Shown: positions 26,525-34,880, counted from the stretch's first letter. The stretch is 64,000 nucleotides of DNA from Eximiradius sp. (GCA_937127445.1 CAKZLY010000018.1:148933-212932); one strand, 5' to 3'. Program-made: numbers and translations. Notes: generated by a model from the letters alone, not told the origin.

Positions 26525-27868
26525 ATGGAAACACAAAGAGGACAATGGAGTTCTAAAATTGGTTTTATTTTAGCCGGAGCAGGAGCAGCAATAGGTTTGG
26601 GAAATATTTGGCGATTTTCGTATGTAGCCGGTGAAAATGGTGGTGCAGCTTTTGTTCTAACATATTTGATATTTGTAATATTCTTTGGAATACCTTTAAT
26701 GATTGCAGAAATTGCGATAGGTAGAAAAACACAGAAAAATCCAGTTGGCGCATTTACAAGTATCAGAAGTTCTTCATTCTGGAAGTTCGTTGGTTATTTT
26801 GCCATTCTAACAAATCTTGGTATTTTAGCTTTTTATTCAGTGATTGCTGGATGGACATTCGGTTATATTTTCAAAATGTTGAGTGGAGACGCCTTTGGCT
26901 ATCAGACTTTTATATCTAACCCATTTTTTGAAATTGGTCTGTTTGCATTGTTTTTAATTTTTACTGCCGGAATAGTTTATGGAGGAGTAGAAAAAGGGAT
27001 AGAGAAGTGGTCTAAAATATTAATGCCACTACTAATACTGATAATGATTTTTCTAATAATATATGCTAATCTTTTAGAAGGTTCATCGAAAGGTTTAGAA
27101 TTTTATTTGAAACCAGATTTCTCTAAAATTACTCCTAAGGTAATTCTTTCGGCAATTGGGCAAGCAATGTTCTCGTTAAGTCTTGGGATGGGATTAATGA
27201 TTACCTACGGAAGTTATTTATCGAAAAAAGAAAACATATTTGTCAGCGGGATAACCATCGCAATACTGGATACGACAGTAGCAATTATGGCAGGCTTCAT
27301 TATTTTCCCTGCTTTATTTGCAATGGGCGGCAATCCTCAGGCTGGACCAGCACTTGTTTTCGAAGTATTGCCAAAATTATTTATGGGAATGGTCGGCGGA
27401 CAAATAGTTGGTGCATTTTTCTTTGTATTGCTTTCAATAGCAGCGCTGACCTCGACTATTTCTATGTTAGAAGTTCCAGTTTCATTTTTCGTTGATGAGA
27501 AGAAAATAAATAGGAAGAGAATTGTGATTTATGCGACAATATTTACATTTTTTATGGGACTGCCGTCGGCATTATCACAAGGAACAGTTGACTTCTTTAC
27601 AAACTTTGGCTTGTTGCCTAAATCCATTTGTTCAGCAGATTTTTTATCACATATGAATTTTATTTTTGGTGATTTTGCTGTTGTATTAGGAGCATTGTTT
27701 GCATCTGTATTTGTTGGATGGATATGGGGCACAAAACCGGCGATTGAGGAAATTTTGCAAGGATCGAAATATTTCAAAAAAATTGCATTTTTATGGAGCT
27801 TTTTTATAAAATATATTATTCCAGCTATAATTACTTTGATTTTGCTAAGTTTATTCGGTATTATTTAA
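26525..27868 (+). CDS. sodium-dependent transporter, NSS/SNF family
   Basis: A 447-residue inner-membrane symporter with about 11 helices. Helix 1 has the family signature GAGAAIGLGNIWRFSYVAGENGG (split here: AAIGLGNIWRF, then GENGGAAF), which forms the sodium and substrate sites. AMFSLSLGMGLMITYGSYL corresponds to helix 6. Family members import amino acids or related amines with Na+. GAGG precedes the ATG. It lies after the S1 protease terminator and converges with aroA, overlapping it by 8 bases. Substrate unknown. Confidence 0.93.
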   Translation: METQRGQWSSKIGFILAGAGAAIGLGNIWRFSYVAGENGGAAFVLTYLIFVIFFGIPLMIAEIAIGRKTQKNPVGAFTSIRSSSFWKFVGYFAILTNLGILAFYSVIAGWTFGYIFKMLSGDAFGYQTFISNPFFEIGLFALFLIFTAGIVYGGVEKGIEKWSKILMPLLILIMIFLIIYANLLEGSSKGLEFYLKPDFSKITPKVILSAIGQAMFSLSLGMGLMITYGSYLSKKENIFVSGITIAILDTTVAIMAGFIIFPALFAMGGNPQAGPALVFEVLPKLFMGMVGGQIVGAFFFVLLSIAALTSTISMLEVPVSFFVDEKKINRKRIVIYATIFTFFMGLPSALSQGTVDFFTNFGLLPKSICSADFLSHMNFIFGDFAVVLGALFASVFVGWIWGTKPAIEEILQGSKYFKKIAFLWSFFIKYIIPAIITLILLSLFGII

Positions 27869-29084
27869 ACAATTTCCAGAAATCTGGAAAAGATTTATTG
27901 ACTGAAGCGGGATTGTCTAGAACAATTCCGCTTTTTGAATTAAGGGCAGCAACAGCAAGAGCCATAGCAATTCGATGGTCGTTTCTGGAAGACACCTCTC
28001 CCCCAATCATTTGAGAATTCCCATCAATAAGAAAACTATCATCGTCAATAACGATATTTGCGCCAATCTTTGTGAATTCATCCAGCAAAGACAAAATTCT
28101 GTTGCTTTCTTTATTCACAAGGCGATGAATACCTTTAATTAAAGATTTCCCTTTTGCATTTATGGCAAGCACTACAAGCGGAGGAACTAAATCGGGATAA
28201 TCAGTCGCATCAAACTCAAATGGAGGAATAATTGACTTTTCGCAAATTAATTTATATGAGTTTGAATGAATAGAAGAACAATTTAGCCCGATTTTTTTGA
28301 TAAAGTCAACAAAAATACAGTCGGGTTGAAACGATGTTGGATCTAAGTTCAAAATTTCTACTTTACCAGAGATAAGCCCAGCAACCATTAAAAAAGCTGC
28401 GGCACTCCAATCACCTTTAATAGTGATTTCATTATTAGAAATAATAGGATTATTTGCAAGATAGAATGCATTCCCCGAATAATTATAAATTATTCCAATT
28501 TTTTCAAGCATATTTAAGGTAAGAGCCACATATCCTTTGCTGACAATATGAGGACATTGAATAGTAAAATTATTTTCAGCAAAGGCATTTCCAATCAGCA
28601 GACCGGAAAGCAATTGAGAAGATTGAGAAGCGTCCAGCTCAATTGGATTTTGTATATCGCTTTTGGAGAGAGTTAATGGTAGAAATGGAGAATTTCCTTC
28701 AAATTTTATGTTATTACGCACGAAAAAATCGAAAATATCAGAAAGATTACGAGTAACAAGGGACCCGGAAGCAGTAATTTTAGTGTTCCAGCCCATTACT
28801 GCCGATATTGCCACAAGACTTCGGGCAAGAAAAGCCGATTCGCCACAATGGAAATGAAAGTTATTTTTTCTTTTGATTTTTTCAACAAGTAACTTATTGT
28901 TGTTACAAGTGCAGTTTGAATACTCTTTTAAAATATTAACTGCCGCGGTAGCATCTTCTGAATTTGGTGTATTTTCTATAGTAAATTTGTTATTCAACAA
29001 AGCAATTAAGCAAGCTCGCAGGAACTCGCTCTTTGAAAATGGTGCAGCAATTTGTTTGTCGATGGTTTGAGGATTAATCTGCAT
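27861..29084 (-). CDS. aroA: EPSP synthase (3-phosphoshikimate 1-carboxyvinyltransferase)
   Basis: A 407-residue enzyme that adds enolpyruvyl from PEP to shikimate-3-phosphate. Shikimate-binding PFSKSEFLRA is near the N-terminus, SGSLVTRN near residue 97 matches the GNAGTxxR-type PEP loop only loosely, and SRNDHRIAMALAVAAL and NKSFPDFW are typical of the second domain end. The sequence is divergent and slightly shorter than the usual 427, as in other Bacteroidota. Last gene of hpnE-aroD-aroEK-aroA; its ATG overlaps the end of aroEK by 11 bases. Confidence 0.93.
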   Translation of the reverse strand: MQINPQTIDKQIAAPFSKSEFLRACLIALLNNKFTIENTPNSEDATAAVNILKEYSNCTCNNNKLLVEKIKRKNNFHFHCGESAFLARSLVAISAVMGWNTKITASGSLVTRNLSDIFDFFVRNNIKFEGNSPFLPLTLSKSDIQNPIELDASQSSQLLSGLLIGNAFAENNFTIQCPHIVSKGYVALTLNMLEKIGIIYNYSGNAFYLANNPIISNNEITIKGDWSAAAFLMVAGLISGKVEILNLDPTSFQPDCIFVDFIKKIGLNCSSIHSNSYKLICEKSIIPPFEFDATDYPDLVPPLVVLAINAKGKSLIKGIHRLVNKESNRILSLLDEFTKIGANIVIDDDSFLIDGNSQMIGGEVSSRNDHRIAMALAVAALNSKSGIVLDNPASVNKSFPDFWKLFK

Positions 29085-30369
29085 TTAAGTAATTACATAA
29101 TTCGTTTTTCAATACCTGGAAAGCAGTATCAAATTTAGCAAAAGAATAAATTAAATCTGAGCATTTAAAATAATTATCAAGTCTTCGGTTGAAAATACTA
29201 AGAAACTCCTCGTAATTAGCGTGTTTTAAAATTGGACGATTATCGGTTTTAACATCGTTCCAGATATGCTCAGGTTTTCGGGCAAGGAACACAACAAAGG
29301 AGTGAGATTTAAGCATTTCAATATTTTCATTGAAGATGCAAGAACCGCCACCAGTATCGATAATCGAATTTTTGAGTGAACTAATTTGCTTTATCACATT
29401 TGCTTCAATTTTTCTGAATTCAGATTCGCCTTGCTCTTCGAATATTTTCGCAATAGATTTACCGGCATATTTTTCAATAAATTCATCGACTGAGAAATAA
29501 TCCATATTAAGTTCACGGGCAAGAGAGCGAGCAAATTCAGTTTTACCGACGCTCGTCATACCAATTAGAGAAAAGTTACTTTTTTTGCTTTTCTTTTGTC
29601 TTAAAAGTTCAGAGATATTTTCATCTTCAAAAAGAACGTTTTTTGAATGAAAAATATCATCTGCGAAATGATTGAAAGCATAAAATGCTTGATTTTTAAG
29701 TATTTCGAAGCCATCAATCAAGTATTGGTAATTAGGAAAAAGCTTGCAGAGTTGATTTTTCATATAGTTAAAATCGAATAATATTTTAGCGTTTGTCAAT
29801 TTTGAGTAGTGTTTGAAAAAAGACAAATCAGAAGCAGTATTGGTTATCAGGTCGTAACTCTCTTTTACTGTATCTTCGTTAATAACACGAACATTATCAT
29901 AAAAGCTGCTGATAATATTAACATTTTCTCTTGTTCTATTGATAATGTCGATTTGTTTATTTAGTTTTTTTAAAATATCAACAACGGTTATTGCTGTGCT
30001 ACCGGCTCCAATAACAAGGATATCAGAGAGCGAATCGACTTTGATTTTATGAAGTACATCGTAAGTAGCTTTGTAATCAGTGTTATATCCAAAAATCTGT
30101 TCCTTGAAAATTAGTGTGTTACAAGTTTCGGTAATTTTTGAAATTTCGTCAGGGTAATCAACCCAACCATAGACAAGTTGTTTGTAAGGCATAGTTACAT
30201 TAACTGCATCCAGCTTAAGCAAATGAAAAGTATCTAGTCCATTTTTAATATCAGTAACAAGCAATCTTGAATAGTAAGCATCTAAATTATTTATTTTGAA
30301 TAAATAGTTATAAATTATAGGGCTTGCACTATTAATTATAGGATTACCAATAACAGCGAATTTTTTCAT
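29074..30369 (-). CDS. aroE-aroK: fused shikimate dehydrogenase - shikimate kinase
   Basis: A 431-residue bifunctional enzyme. The dehydrogenase (about 1-250) shows substrate residues in INSASP, the catalytic lysine in VNVTMPYK, N in CNTL, D in YNTDYKA, NADPH loop IGAGSTA, NRT, and glutamine in LKNQAFYAF. The kinase (about 265-431) has a P-loop GMTSVGKT, the shikimate-binding aspartate in FSVDEFIEKY, SEFRKIE (the R of the family FRxxE), GGG in IDTGGGSC and the lid arginine in NRPIL. Both active sites look intact. The start at 30369 gives a 1-base gap to aroD; the frame is open to 30423 but the extension overlaps aroD. The two would carry out consecutive steps of the shikimate pathway. Confidence 0.92.
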   Translation of the reverse strand: MKKFAVIGNPIINSASPIIYNYLFKINNLDAYYSRLLVTDIKNGLDTFHLLKLDAVNVTMPYKQLVYGWVDYPDEISKITETCNTLIFKEQIFGYNTDYKATYDVLHKIKVDSLSDILVIGAGSTAITVVDILKKLNKQIDIINRTRENVNIISSFYDNVRVINEDTVKESYDLITNTASDLSFFKHYSKLTNAKILFDFNYMKNQLCKLFPNYQYLIDGFEILKNQAFYAFNHFADDIFHSKNVLFEDENISELLRQKKSKKSNFSLIGMTSVGKTEFARSLARELNMDYFSVDEFIEKYAGKSIAKIFEEQGESEFRKIEANVIKQISSLKNSIIDTGGGSCIFNENIEMLKSHSFVVFLARKPEHIWNDVKTDNRPILKHANYEEFLSIFNRRLDNYFKCSDLIYSFAKFDTAFQVLKNELCNYLNAD

Positions 30370-30370
30370 A

Positions 30371-30994
30371 TCACACCTCTTGAATCTCGTCAAGCGAAAA
30401 TTGCCCTTCGGCAGTTTCGCCAAATGAAGAATGGGCTACATACATCAATGGAGAACCTTTTTTGATTGCTTCCAAACGGGTAAATTTTAGTTCTTTTCCC
30501 ATCCCAAAAAGCAGTAATCTATGACTTGGAAAAATATCGTATAAACTTAATACTTGATTAATATCCAGTGAGTTCTCATCATTAAACACAAGTTTTACAT
30601 AATTAGGACTGAAACTCAACATTTTTTTTATCAAAAGTTGGATATCTTCAACACTAATTTTTTCTTCTGACAAATGATATGAAACAATTGTTTTGACGTT
30701 ATACATTACTGAATAGTTTATTAATTCAGAAAGATTACTTTCAAATTTTAGAAAATCAATGTCTATATATTTGGGCGACAGTTCAATGATTTTTTTTATT
30801 TCATTATAGATAATATTTATTTTTGGTGCAATAATACAATTATAATTGTATATCATATTCTTAATATCATTAAGCGAATATGGGATATCGAGCCTATATT
30901 CAATAAAGCTTCCTTTTGGAATATTATTTTCTATTTTTGTAATAGAGTGTTTATTCGAGATGCTAACACAGTATGTTATTTTTTGTTCAGGCAT
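30371..30994 (-). CDS. aroD: 3-dehydroquinate dehydratase, type I
   Basis: A 207-residue cytoplasmic class I dehydratase that uses a Schiff-base lysine. Expected residues are seen: E and R in EYRLDI, the general-base histidine in VSYHLSEE, the Schiff-base lysine in YVKLVF, the arginine in LKFTRLEA, and the glutamine in EGQFSLDEI. It is shorter and more divergent than the 250-residue E. coli enzyme. It lies 7 bases after hpnE and 1 base before aroEK. aroB, aroC and a DAHP synthase are not in the window. Confidence 0.9.
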   Translation of the reverse strand: MPEQKITYCVSISNKHSITKIENNIPKGSFIEYRLDIPYSLNDIKNMIYNYNCIIAPKINIIYNEIKKIIELSPKYIDIDFLKFESNLSELINYSVMYNVKTIVSYHLSEEKISVEDIQLLIKKMLSFSPNYVKLVFNDENSLDINQVLSLYDIFPSHRLLLFGMGKELKFTRLEAIKKGSPLMYVAHSSFGETAEGQFSLDEIQEV

Positions 30995-31001
30995 GATAAT
31001 T

Positions 31002-32321
31002 TCAAATACCTTTTAAATAATTAATTACTTTTTCAGCAGCAAGCTTGCCGCTTAGGGCAGCGCTTTCGACAGTTGCAGGCAAAGAAGTATCTACCCAGTC
31101 GCCGCAAAGAAACAGATTGTCATAATCAGTATCAATTGGTAATCTTTTTCTCGAATTGTTAATATCTATTGAAATTGTTGCTTTTTTATCGAAGATTATC
31201 TTTGAATGAATAATGCCTGTTGAATTTCTAATAAGTCCAAGATAAATTAGTTCGTCAGTAATTATTTTTGCAATCTCATAATGGCTCATTTTATACATTT
31301 CTAAAGCATTACTAATAGTTACTGTGTAGAGATAATACTTGGGATTGTGTAAATTTGATATTTTAGATAAGTTGAAAAGCCAATGAGATTTAGTTCCAAG
31401 CAAAGCATTTATCTCATCACAATCAATTTTTTTTCTTGACCAAAAATAAAACGATAGAATTGGAGAAAAATCGAAATTTTTTTTAAAATCATCACAAATT
31501 CCGCTATTGCTGAACACTCGGGCTAACCTATCGAAAGGAAGAGCAAGAATGAACGCATCAGCATAATAAATATTTCCTGCTTTATCATAACAACTTGCAA
31601 TTTTATTATTTATGACAGATAATTTGTTAATCTCAGTATTTTTTACAACTTCAGAATTATAAGATTTTAAAATAGTATCGATGTGCTCAAACAAATTGCT
31701 TAAAGGAACAGTAGAAAAAAATATTTTAGCATTGTGGACACTTTTGAACATAATTTTTATTACTTCTGTGAAAACACTTGCTGGCGATTTTTCGACAGAT
31801 TGATTCAATGTGGCTAAAATTAAAGGTTCCCAAAAATATTTAACGGCTAAATCAGTTTGCGCATTTTGCTTTAAGAAATCGTGGCAACTAATTTCAGAAG
31901 GCAATTGAATGTTTTTTATTTTTAGAATAAGTTTAACAATAGAAATTTTCGACTTGAAGTCAAGCATTCGGAAATTAAACAATGCAATCGCTAATGGTAA
32001 TTTCCCACCAGACAAGCGAGTCGATAATTTCGTGGAACCTTTATTATCGAAATAGTTAATTCCGAAATGAGGTTGTTTTTTTATATAGTTAATAGTATTT
32101 AAGTTTCGCAACAAATCAAAAAAATTTTCATAAGCACCAATAAATATATGCTGTCCGTTGTCAATTATGTCCCCTGTTGAATTATCTGTGAAAGAGAAAC
32201 ATCTACCACCAATATTTTTCTTTGTTTCAAATAATTGAACTTCAATTCCAGCTTTTGCAAGCTGTATGGCAGCATTGATACCAGCAATCCCAGCACCGAC
32301 GATGATTACTTTTCTTTTCAT
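31002..32321 (-). CDS. hpnE: hydroxysqualene dehydroxylase-like FAD-dependent oxidoreductase
   Basis: A 439-residue flavoprotein of the amine oxidase / phytoene desaturase superfamily. The dinucleotide fold is VIIVGAGIAGINAAIQLAKAG, then FETKKNIGGRCFSF. The segment IIDNGQHIFIGAYENFF and the C-terminal FLCGDWVDTSLPATVESAALSGKLAAE are the features that separate HpnE from carotenoid desaturases. FWEPLILATLN is also shared. HpnE reduces hydroxysqualene to squalene for hopanoid synthesis. Its usual partners HpnC and HpnD are not nearby; it is the first gene of the aroD-aroEK-aroA cluster. Confidence 0.8.
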   Translation of the reverse strand: MKRKVIIVGAGIAGINAAIQLAKAGIEVQLFETKKNIGGRCFSFTDNSTGDIIDNGQHIFIGAYENFFDLLRNLNTINYIKKQPHFGINYFDNKGSTKLSTRLSGGKLPLAIALFNFRMLDFKSKISIVKLILKIKNIQLPSEISCHDFLKQNAQTDLAVKYFWEPLILATLNQSVEKSPASVFTEVIKIMFKSVHNAKIFFSTVPLSNLFEHIDTILKSYNSEVVKNTEINKLSVINNKIASCYDKAGNIYYADAFILALPFDRLARVFSNSGICDDFKKNFDFSPILSFYFWSRKKIDCDEINALLGTKSHWLFNLSKISNLHNPKYYLYTVTISNALEMYKMSHYEIAKIITDELIYLGLIRNSTGIIHSKIIFDKKATISIDINNSRKRLPIDTDYDNLFLCGDWVDTSLPATVESAALSGKLAAEKVINYLKGI

Positions 32322-32381
32322 AAAAATTGGTATAAACTTTGTTATAAAAATAGTGATTTTTGAATTAAATGGAAAGTAGTA

Positions 32382-32927
32382 ATGAAAAAAGTATTATTCG
32401 TAATATTGCATATATTGCTATTTATTTGTATTTATAGCAAATTATATACACAGGATAATTGGTTCGCGGGAATAGAAGAAGAAGAAATAGTAGAGCAACA
32501 TAATTATAACCATCACTTAGGTTTATTTTTAGGAGCTTCCTCGAGTCTAAGCAAGGGCAAAATAAGCTTCTCTCCGGGAATCGACTATATTTATTATTTC
32601 AATAATGCTGAACCAATAATTGGAGTAGGAGGATATATAGAAGGTGCATTCGGCAAGCATACAGAGGCAATTTTCGGAGGTATGCTAAGCATCAAGCCGT
32701 GGCAGGAAGTTCAATTTCACATGGCTCCATCAATTATTTATAGAGATTTGCATACAAATATTATTGATGAAGTTCATTCAACAAGCAAAGTGAAATTTTT
32801 GTTGAGGTTTGGTGGGAATTACTCAATTCACATAGAAAATTTCTCAATTTCGCCTACTATTAATGCAGATATTGTTGGCAGCAAAGTTGGATTAGTATAT
32901 GGGATTGGATTTGGTGTTGGGATATAA
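32382..32927 (+). CDS. small exported protein, probable outer-membrane barrel
   Basis: A 181-residue protein with an N-terminal signal peptide (about 1-22) followed by a short charged Glu/His-rich stretch and then alternating beta strands: HHLGLFLGASSSL, GISFSPGIDYIYYF-like and VGGYIEGAFG segments, KVKFLLRFGGNYSIHI, and a final VGLVYGIGFGVGI. The pattern fits a small outer-membrane barrel; no family was recognised. Monocistronic, with a terminator overlapping its stop codon. Confidence 0.6.
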   Translation: MKKVLFVILHILLFICIYSKLYTQDNWFAGIEEEEIVEQHNYNHHLGLFLGASSSLSKGKISFSPGIDYIYYFNNAEPIIGVGGYIEGAFGKHTEAIFGGMLSIKPWQEVQFHMAPSIIYRDLHTNIIDEVHSTSKVKFLLRFGGNYSIHIENFSISPTINADIVGSKVGLVYGIGFGVGI

Positions 32928-32962
32928 AAAAACGCCTTGAAAAACAATCAAGGCGTTTTTTT
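32926..32962. terminator. bidirectional terminator
   Basis: A 15-base perfect stem (32926-32940 with 32948-32962; CGCCTTGA/TCAAGGCG core) with a 7-base loop and A/T runs on both flanks. It serves the plus-strand gene ending at 32927 and the minus-strand rplY ending at 32978. Confidence 0.9.
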
Positions 32963-32977
32963 ATCGAAAAAGTTTAA

Positions 32978-33556
32978 TTAGGCATTTGCTTCTGCGCTGA
33001 TTTGAACACCACGAGGTACTTTGCAAACAACAATAATAGTGTCGCCTGGAACGACAAATTCAATTCCTTCCAAAGACAAATCACGAATATGAAGTGATTT
33101 TCCTAAGTCAAGATTAGTTACATCAACTTCGAGAGCATCTACTAAGTACTGCGGCAAGCATTTAATAGTAACTTTATGTAAGGATTGTTGTAATTTGCCA
33201 CCTTTACGAACACCAACGGACTGACCTTTGACAACAACAGGAACTTCGACAGTAAGTTTTCTTTCCGTATTAAGTCCAAGAAGATCGAAATGAAGAATTT
33301 GGTCGGTAACAGGATGGAATTTTACATCTTTAAGAACGCAGTCTTTTGCTTGCTCTTCGCCCTCAATTTGAAGTTTAATCAATTTAGTCGATGAAGTATA
33401 AACAATATTGCGAAGTGAGAGAAAATCAGTAGCAACAGGAATGCCTGGTTCTCCATTGATATAATAAACGCCAGGAATAAGACCTTCTTTGCGGATTTTA
33501 TTAAGGCTTTGCTTCCCAACTTCTCTTTTTTTAACTTTAAGAACAACTTCTTTCAT
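32978..33556 (-). CDS. rplY: 50S ribosomal protein L25 (CTC/TL5 type)
   Basis: A 192-residue two-domain protein that binds 5S rRNA. The N-terminal L25 domain (about 1-92) has VGKQSLNKIRKEGLIPGVYY and FHPVTDQILHFDLL; the C-terminal TL5 domain follows (LTVEVPVVVKGQSVGVRKGG, IRDLSLEGIEFVVPGDTIIV). The ATG at 33556 is preferred over 33568 because AGG lies 6 bases upstream and the residues match the family start. It lies 21 bases after prs, and the two are usually paired in bacteria. Confidence 0.95.
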   Translation of the reverse strand: MKEVVLKVKKREVGKQSLNKIRKEGLIPGVYYINGEPGIPVATDFLSLRNIVYTSSTKLIKLQIEGEEQAKDCVLKDVKFHPVTDQILHFDLLGLNTERKLTVEVPVVVKGQSVGVRKGGKLQQSLHKVTIKCLPQYLVDALEVDVTNLDLGKSLHIRDLSLEGIEFVVPGDTIIVVCKVPRGVQISAEANA

Positions 33557-33577
33557 AATGAACCTCATTTATAAAAC

Positions 33578-34516
33578 TTATCTTTCAATTTCAAACAGTG
33601 AGCTAATGGAACGGTTGTCGTGAGTTCTAATGATAGCTTCGGCAAGCAGTTCAGCAACAGATACTATTTCAATTTTATCAGAATGTCGTTTGAGCGGAAT
33701 AGTATCTGTAACTAACACTTTCGAAACAGCGTTTGATGCATCAATTTTATCCAAAGCATTACCTGAAAGAACAGGATGGACGCAGACGCCAATAATATGT
33801 AGCGCACCTTTATCCATAAGAGCTTCTGCACAGTTGACAAAAGTGGTGCCAGTATCAATCATATCATCAACAATCACAACATTTTTATCTTTGACATCAC
33901 CAATAATGTGCATAATCTCAGCAACATTATGCTGAGGACGTCTTTTATCCACAAGGACCAAATCGCCACCGAAACGTTTTGCATAGGAACGAGCAGTTTT
34001 TGCACCACCAACATCAGGAGCAGCGAAAGTAACATTTTCGAGCCCGATTTTTTTGAGCTGACGAATAAGAACAGGCGAAGCATAAAGATGGTCCATTGGA
34101 ATATCGAAAAAGCCCTGTATTTGCGAAGAATGCAGGTCAATAGTGATTATCCTATCTGCACCAGCACGTTCGAGCAAGTTTGCAATAAGCTTAGCAGTCA
34201 AAGCGACACGGGGCTGGTCTTTTCTATCTTGTCGCGCATATCCGAAATAAGGAATAACAGCAGTAACGCGTTTAGCGGAAGCACGTTTAGCTGCATCGAT
34301 TAACATTAGAAGTTCGAGAACATTATCGGCTGGGGCGAAAGTAGATTGAATAATAAAAAGATCTACACCACGGACGTTATCGTTGAATTTAACCCAGATT
34401 TCGCCGTCGCTAAAATTACGCACAAGAGTTTCAGAGAGCTCCAATCCGAGATGGTTTGCAACTTTATCAGCTAACAACTTGTTAGAACGTCCCGATGCTA
34501 TTTTAAAATCGTGCAT
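33578..34516 (-). CDS. prs: ribose-phosphate pyrophosphokinase (PRPP synthetase)
   Basis: A 312-residue class I enzyme that makes PRPP from ribose-5-phosphate and ATP for purine, pyrimidine, histidine, tryptophan and NAD synthesis. Signatures include FSDGEIWVKFNDNVRG, YFGYARQDRK, DLHSSQIQGFFDIPMDHL (Mg/ATP site), and the PRPP loop NVVIVDDMIDTGTT. It starts 24 bases after tRNA-Gln with no terminator between them and is followed by rplY, so a tRNA-prs-rplY transcript is likely. Confidence 0.97.
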   Translation of the reverse strand: MHDFKIASGRSNKLLADKVANHLGLELSETLVRNFSDGEIWVKFNDNVRGVDLFIIQSTFAPADNVLELLMLIDAAKRASAKRVTAVIPYFGYARQDRKDQPRVALTAKLIANLLERAGADRIITIDLHSSQIQGFFDIPMDHLYASPVLIRQLKKIGLENVTFAAPDVGGAKTARSYAKRFGGDLVLVDKRRPQHNVAEIMHIIGDVKDKNVVIVDDMIDTGTTFVNCAEALMDKGALHIIGVCVHPVLSGNALDKIDASNAVSKVLVTDTIPLKRHSDKIEIVSVAELLAEAIIRTHDNRSISSLFEIER

Positions 34517-34540
34517 AAAACACAGTTTAAATTAAAAATG

Positions 34541-34612
34541 CTGGGACGGCAGGATTCGAACCTACGAATGCCGGAACCAAAATCCGGTGCCTTACCGCTT
34601 GGCGACGTCCCA
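34541..34612 (-). tRNA. tRNA-Gln (anticodon TTG)
   Basis: Cloverleaf of 72 bases: acceptor stem TGGGACG/CGTCCCA, anticodon stem CCGGA/TCCGG around the loop TTTTGGT, giving anticodon TTG, and T loop TTCGAAT. Discriminator G; CCA is not encoded. It has its own promoter (34635-34666). Confidence 0.96.
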
Positions 34613-34634
34613 GTCATACATCAAGTTAGGAATA

Positions 34635-34666
34635 CAAAATTATCGTTTTTTTTTATTTTATGCAAA
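34635..34666 (-). promoter_or_regulatory. promoter of tRNA-Gln(-prs-rplY)
   Basis: On the minus strand, TTTG (34666-34663), a 20-base spacer and TAATTTTG (34642-34635) match the consensus exactly. Transcription would start about 16 bases before the mature tRNA. The upstream tRNA-Lys terminator makes this promoter needed. Confidence 0.7.
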
Positions 34667-34703
34667 TAAAAATTTCACACAAATTATCAATAAACGATTT
34701 CAT

Positions 34704-34731
34704 CAAAAAAGCCTTGCGACAGTCAAGGCTT
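34704..34731 (-). terminator. terminator after tRNA-Lys
   Basis: AAGCCTTG (34709-34716 as seen on the plus strand) pairs with CAAGGCTT (34724-34731), loop of 7. On the minus strand the hairpin is followed by a run of Ts and begins 5 bases past the tRNA. Confidence 0.85.
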
Positions 34732-34736
34732 CTCTG

Positions 34737-34809
34737 TGACCCCGGCGCGACTCGAACGCGCGACCCTTTGATTAAAAGTCAAATGCTCTACCGCCTGAGC
34801 TACGGGGTC
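34737..34809 (-). tRNA. tRNA-Lys (anticodon TTT)
   Basis: Cloverleaf of 73 bases: acceptor GACCCCG/CGGGGTC, D arm GCTC...GAGC, anticodon stem TTTGA/TCAAA around CTTTTAA, giving anticodon TTT, T arm GCGCG-TTCGAGT-CGCGC. Discriminator A; CCA not encoded. A terminator follows directly. Confidence 0.97.
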
Positions 34810-34814
34810 ATTTT

Positions 34815-34847
34815 TTCTATTTTATTGTTGCTCACAATAAAATAGAA
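34815..34847. repeat. 14-base perfect inverted repeat upstream of tRNA-Lys
   Basis: TTCTATTTTATTGT (34815-34828) and its exact complement (34834-34847) are separated by 5 bases. It lies between the tRNA-Lys -7 box and the tRNA gene, so it overlaps the predicted start site. It lacks a T tail on the minus strand, and could instead be a weak dxs 3' end structure or an operator. Confidence 0.6.
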
Positions 34848-34849
34848 TA

Positions 34850-34880
34850 CAAAATTAAAGAATAAATATAAAATAGCAAA
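34850..34880 (-). promoter_or_regulatory. tRNA-Lys promoter
   Basis: On the minus strand, TTTG (34880-34877), a 19-base spacer and TAATTTTG (34857-34850) match the consensus exactly. It begins 9 bases past the dxs stop codon. The start site would be near 34844, inside the inverted repeat. Confidence 0.65.

Noticed and set aside
29074..30369. Kinase P-loop of AroK reads GMTSVGKT instead of the more usual GMxGxGKS
   Set aside because: It still satisfies GxxxxGKT, so it is not evidence of a dead kinase.
34660..34845. 61-codon plus-strand frame across the tRNA-Lys gene
   Set aside because: It consists of a tRNA and its terminator read as protein; the cloverleaf explains the sequence.
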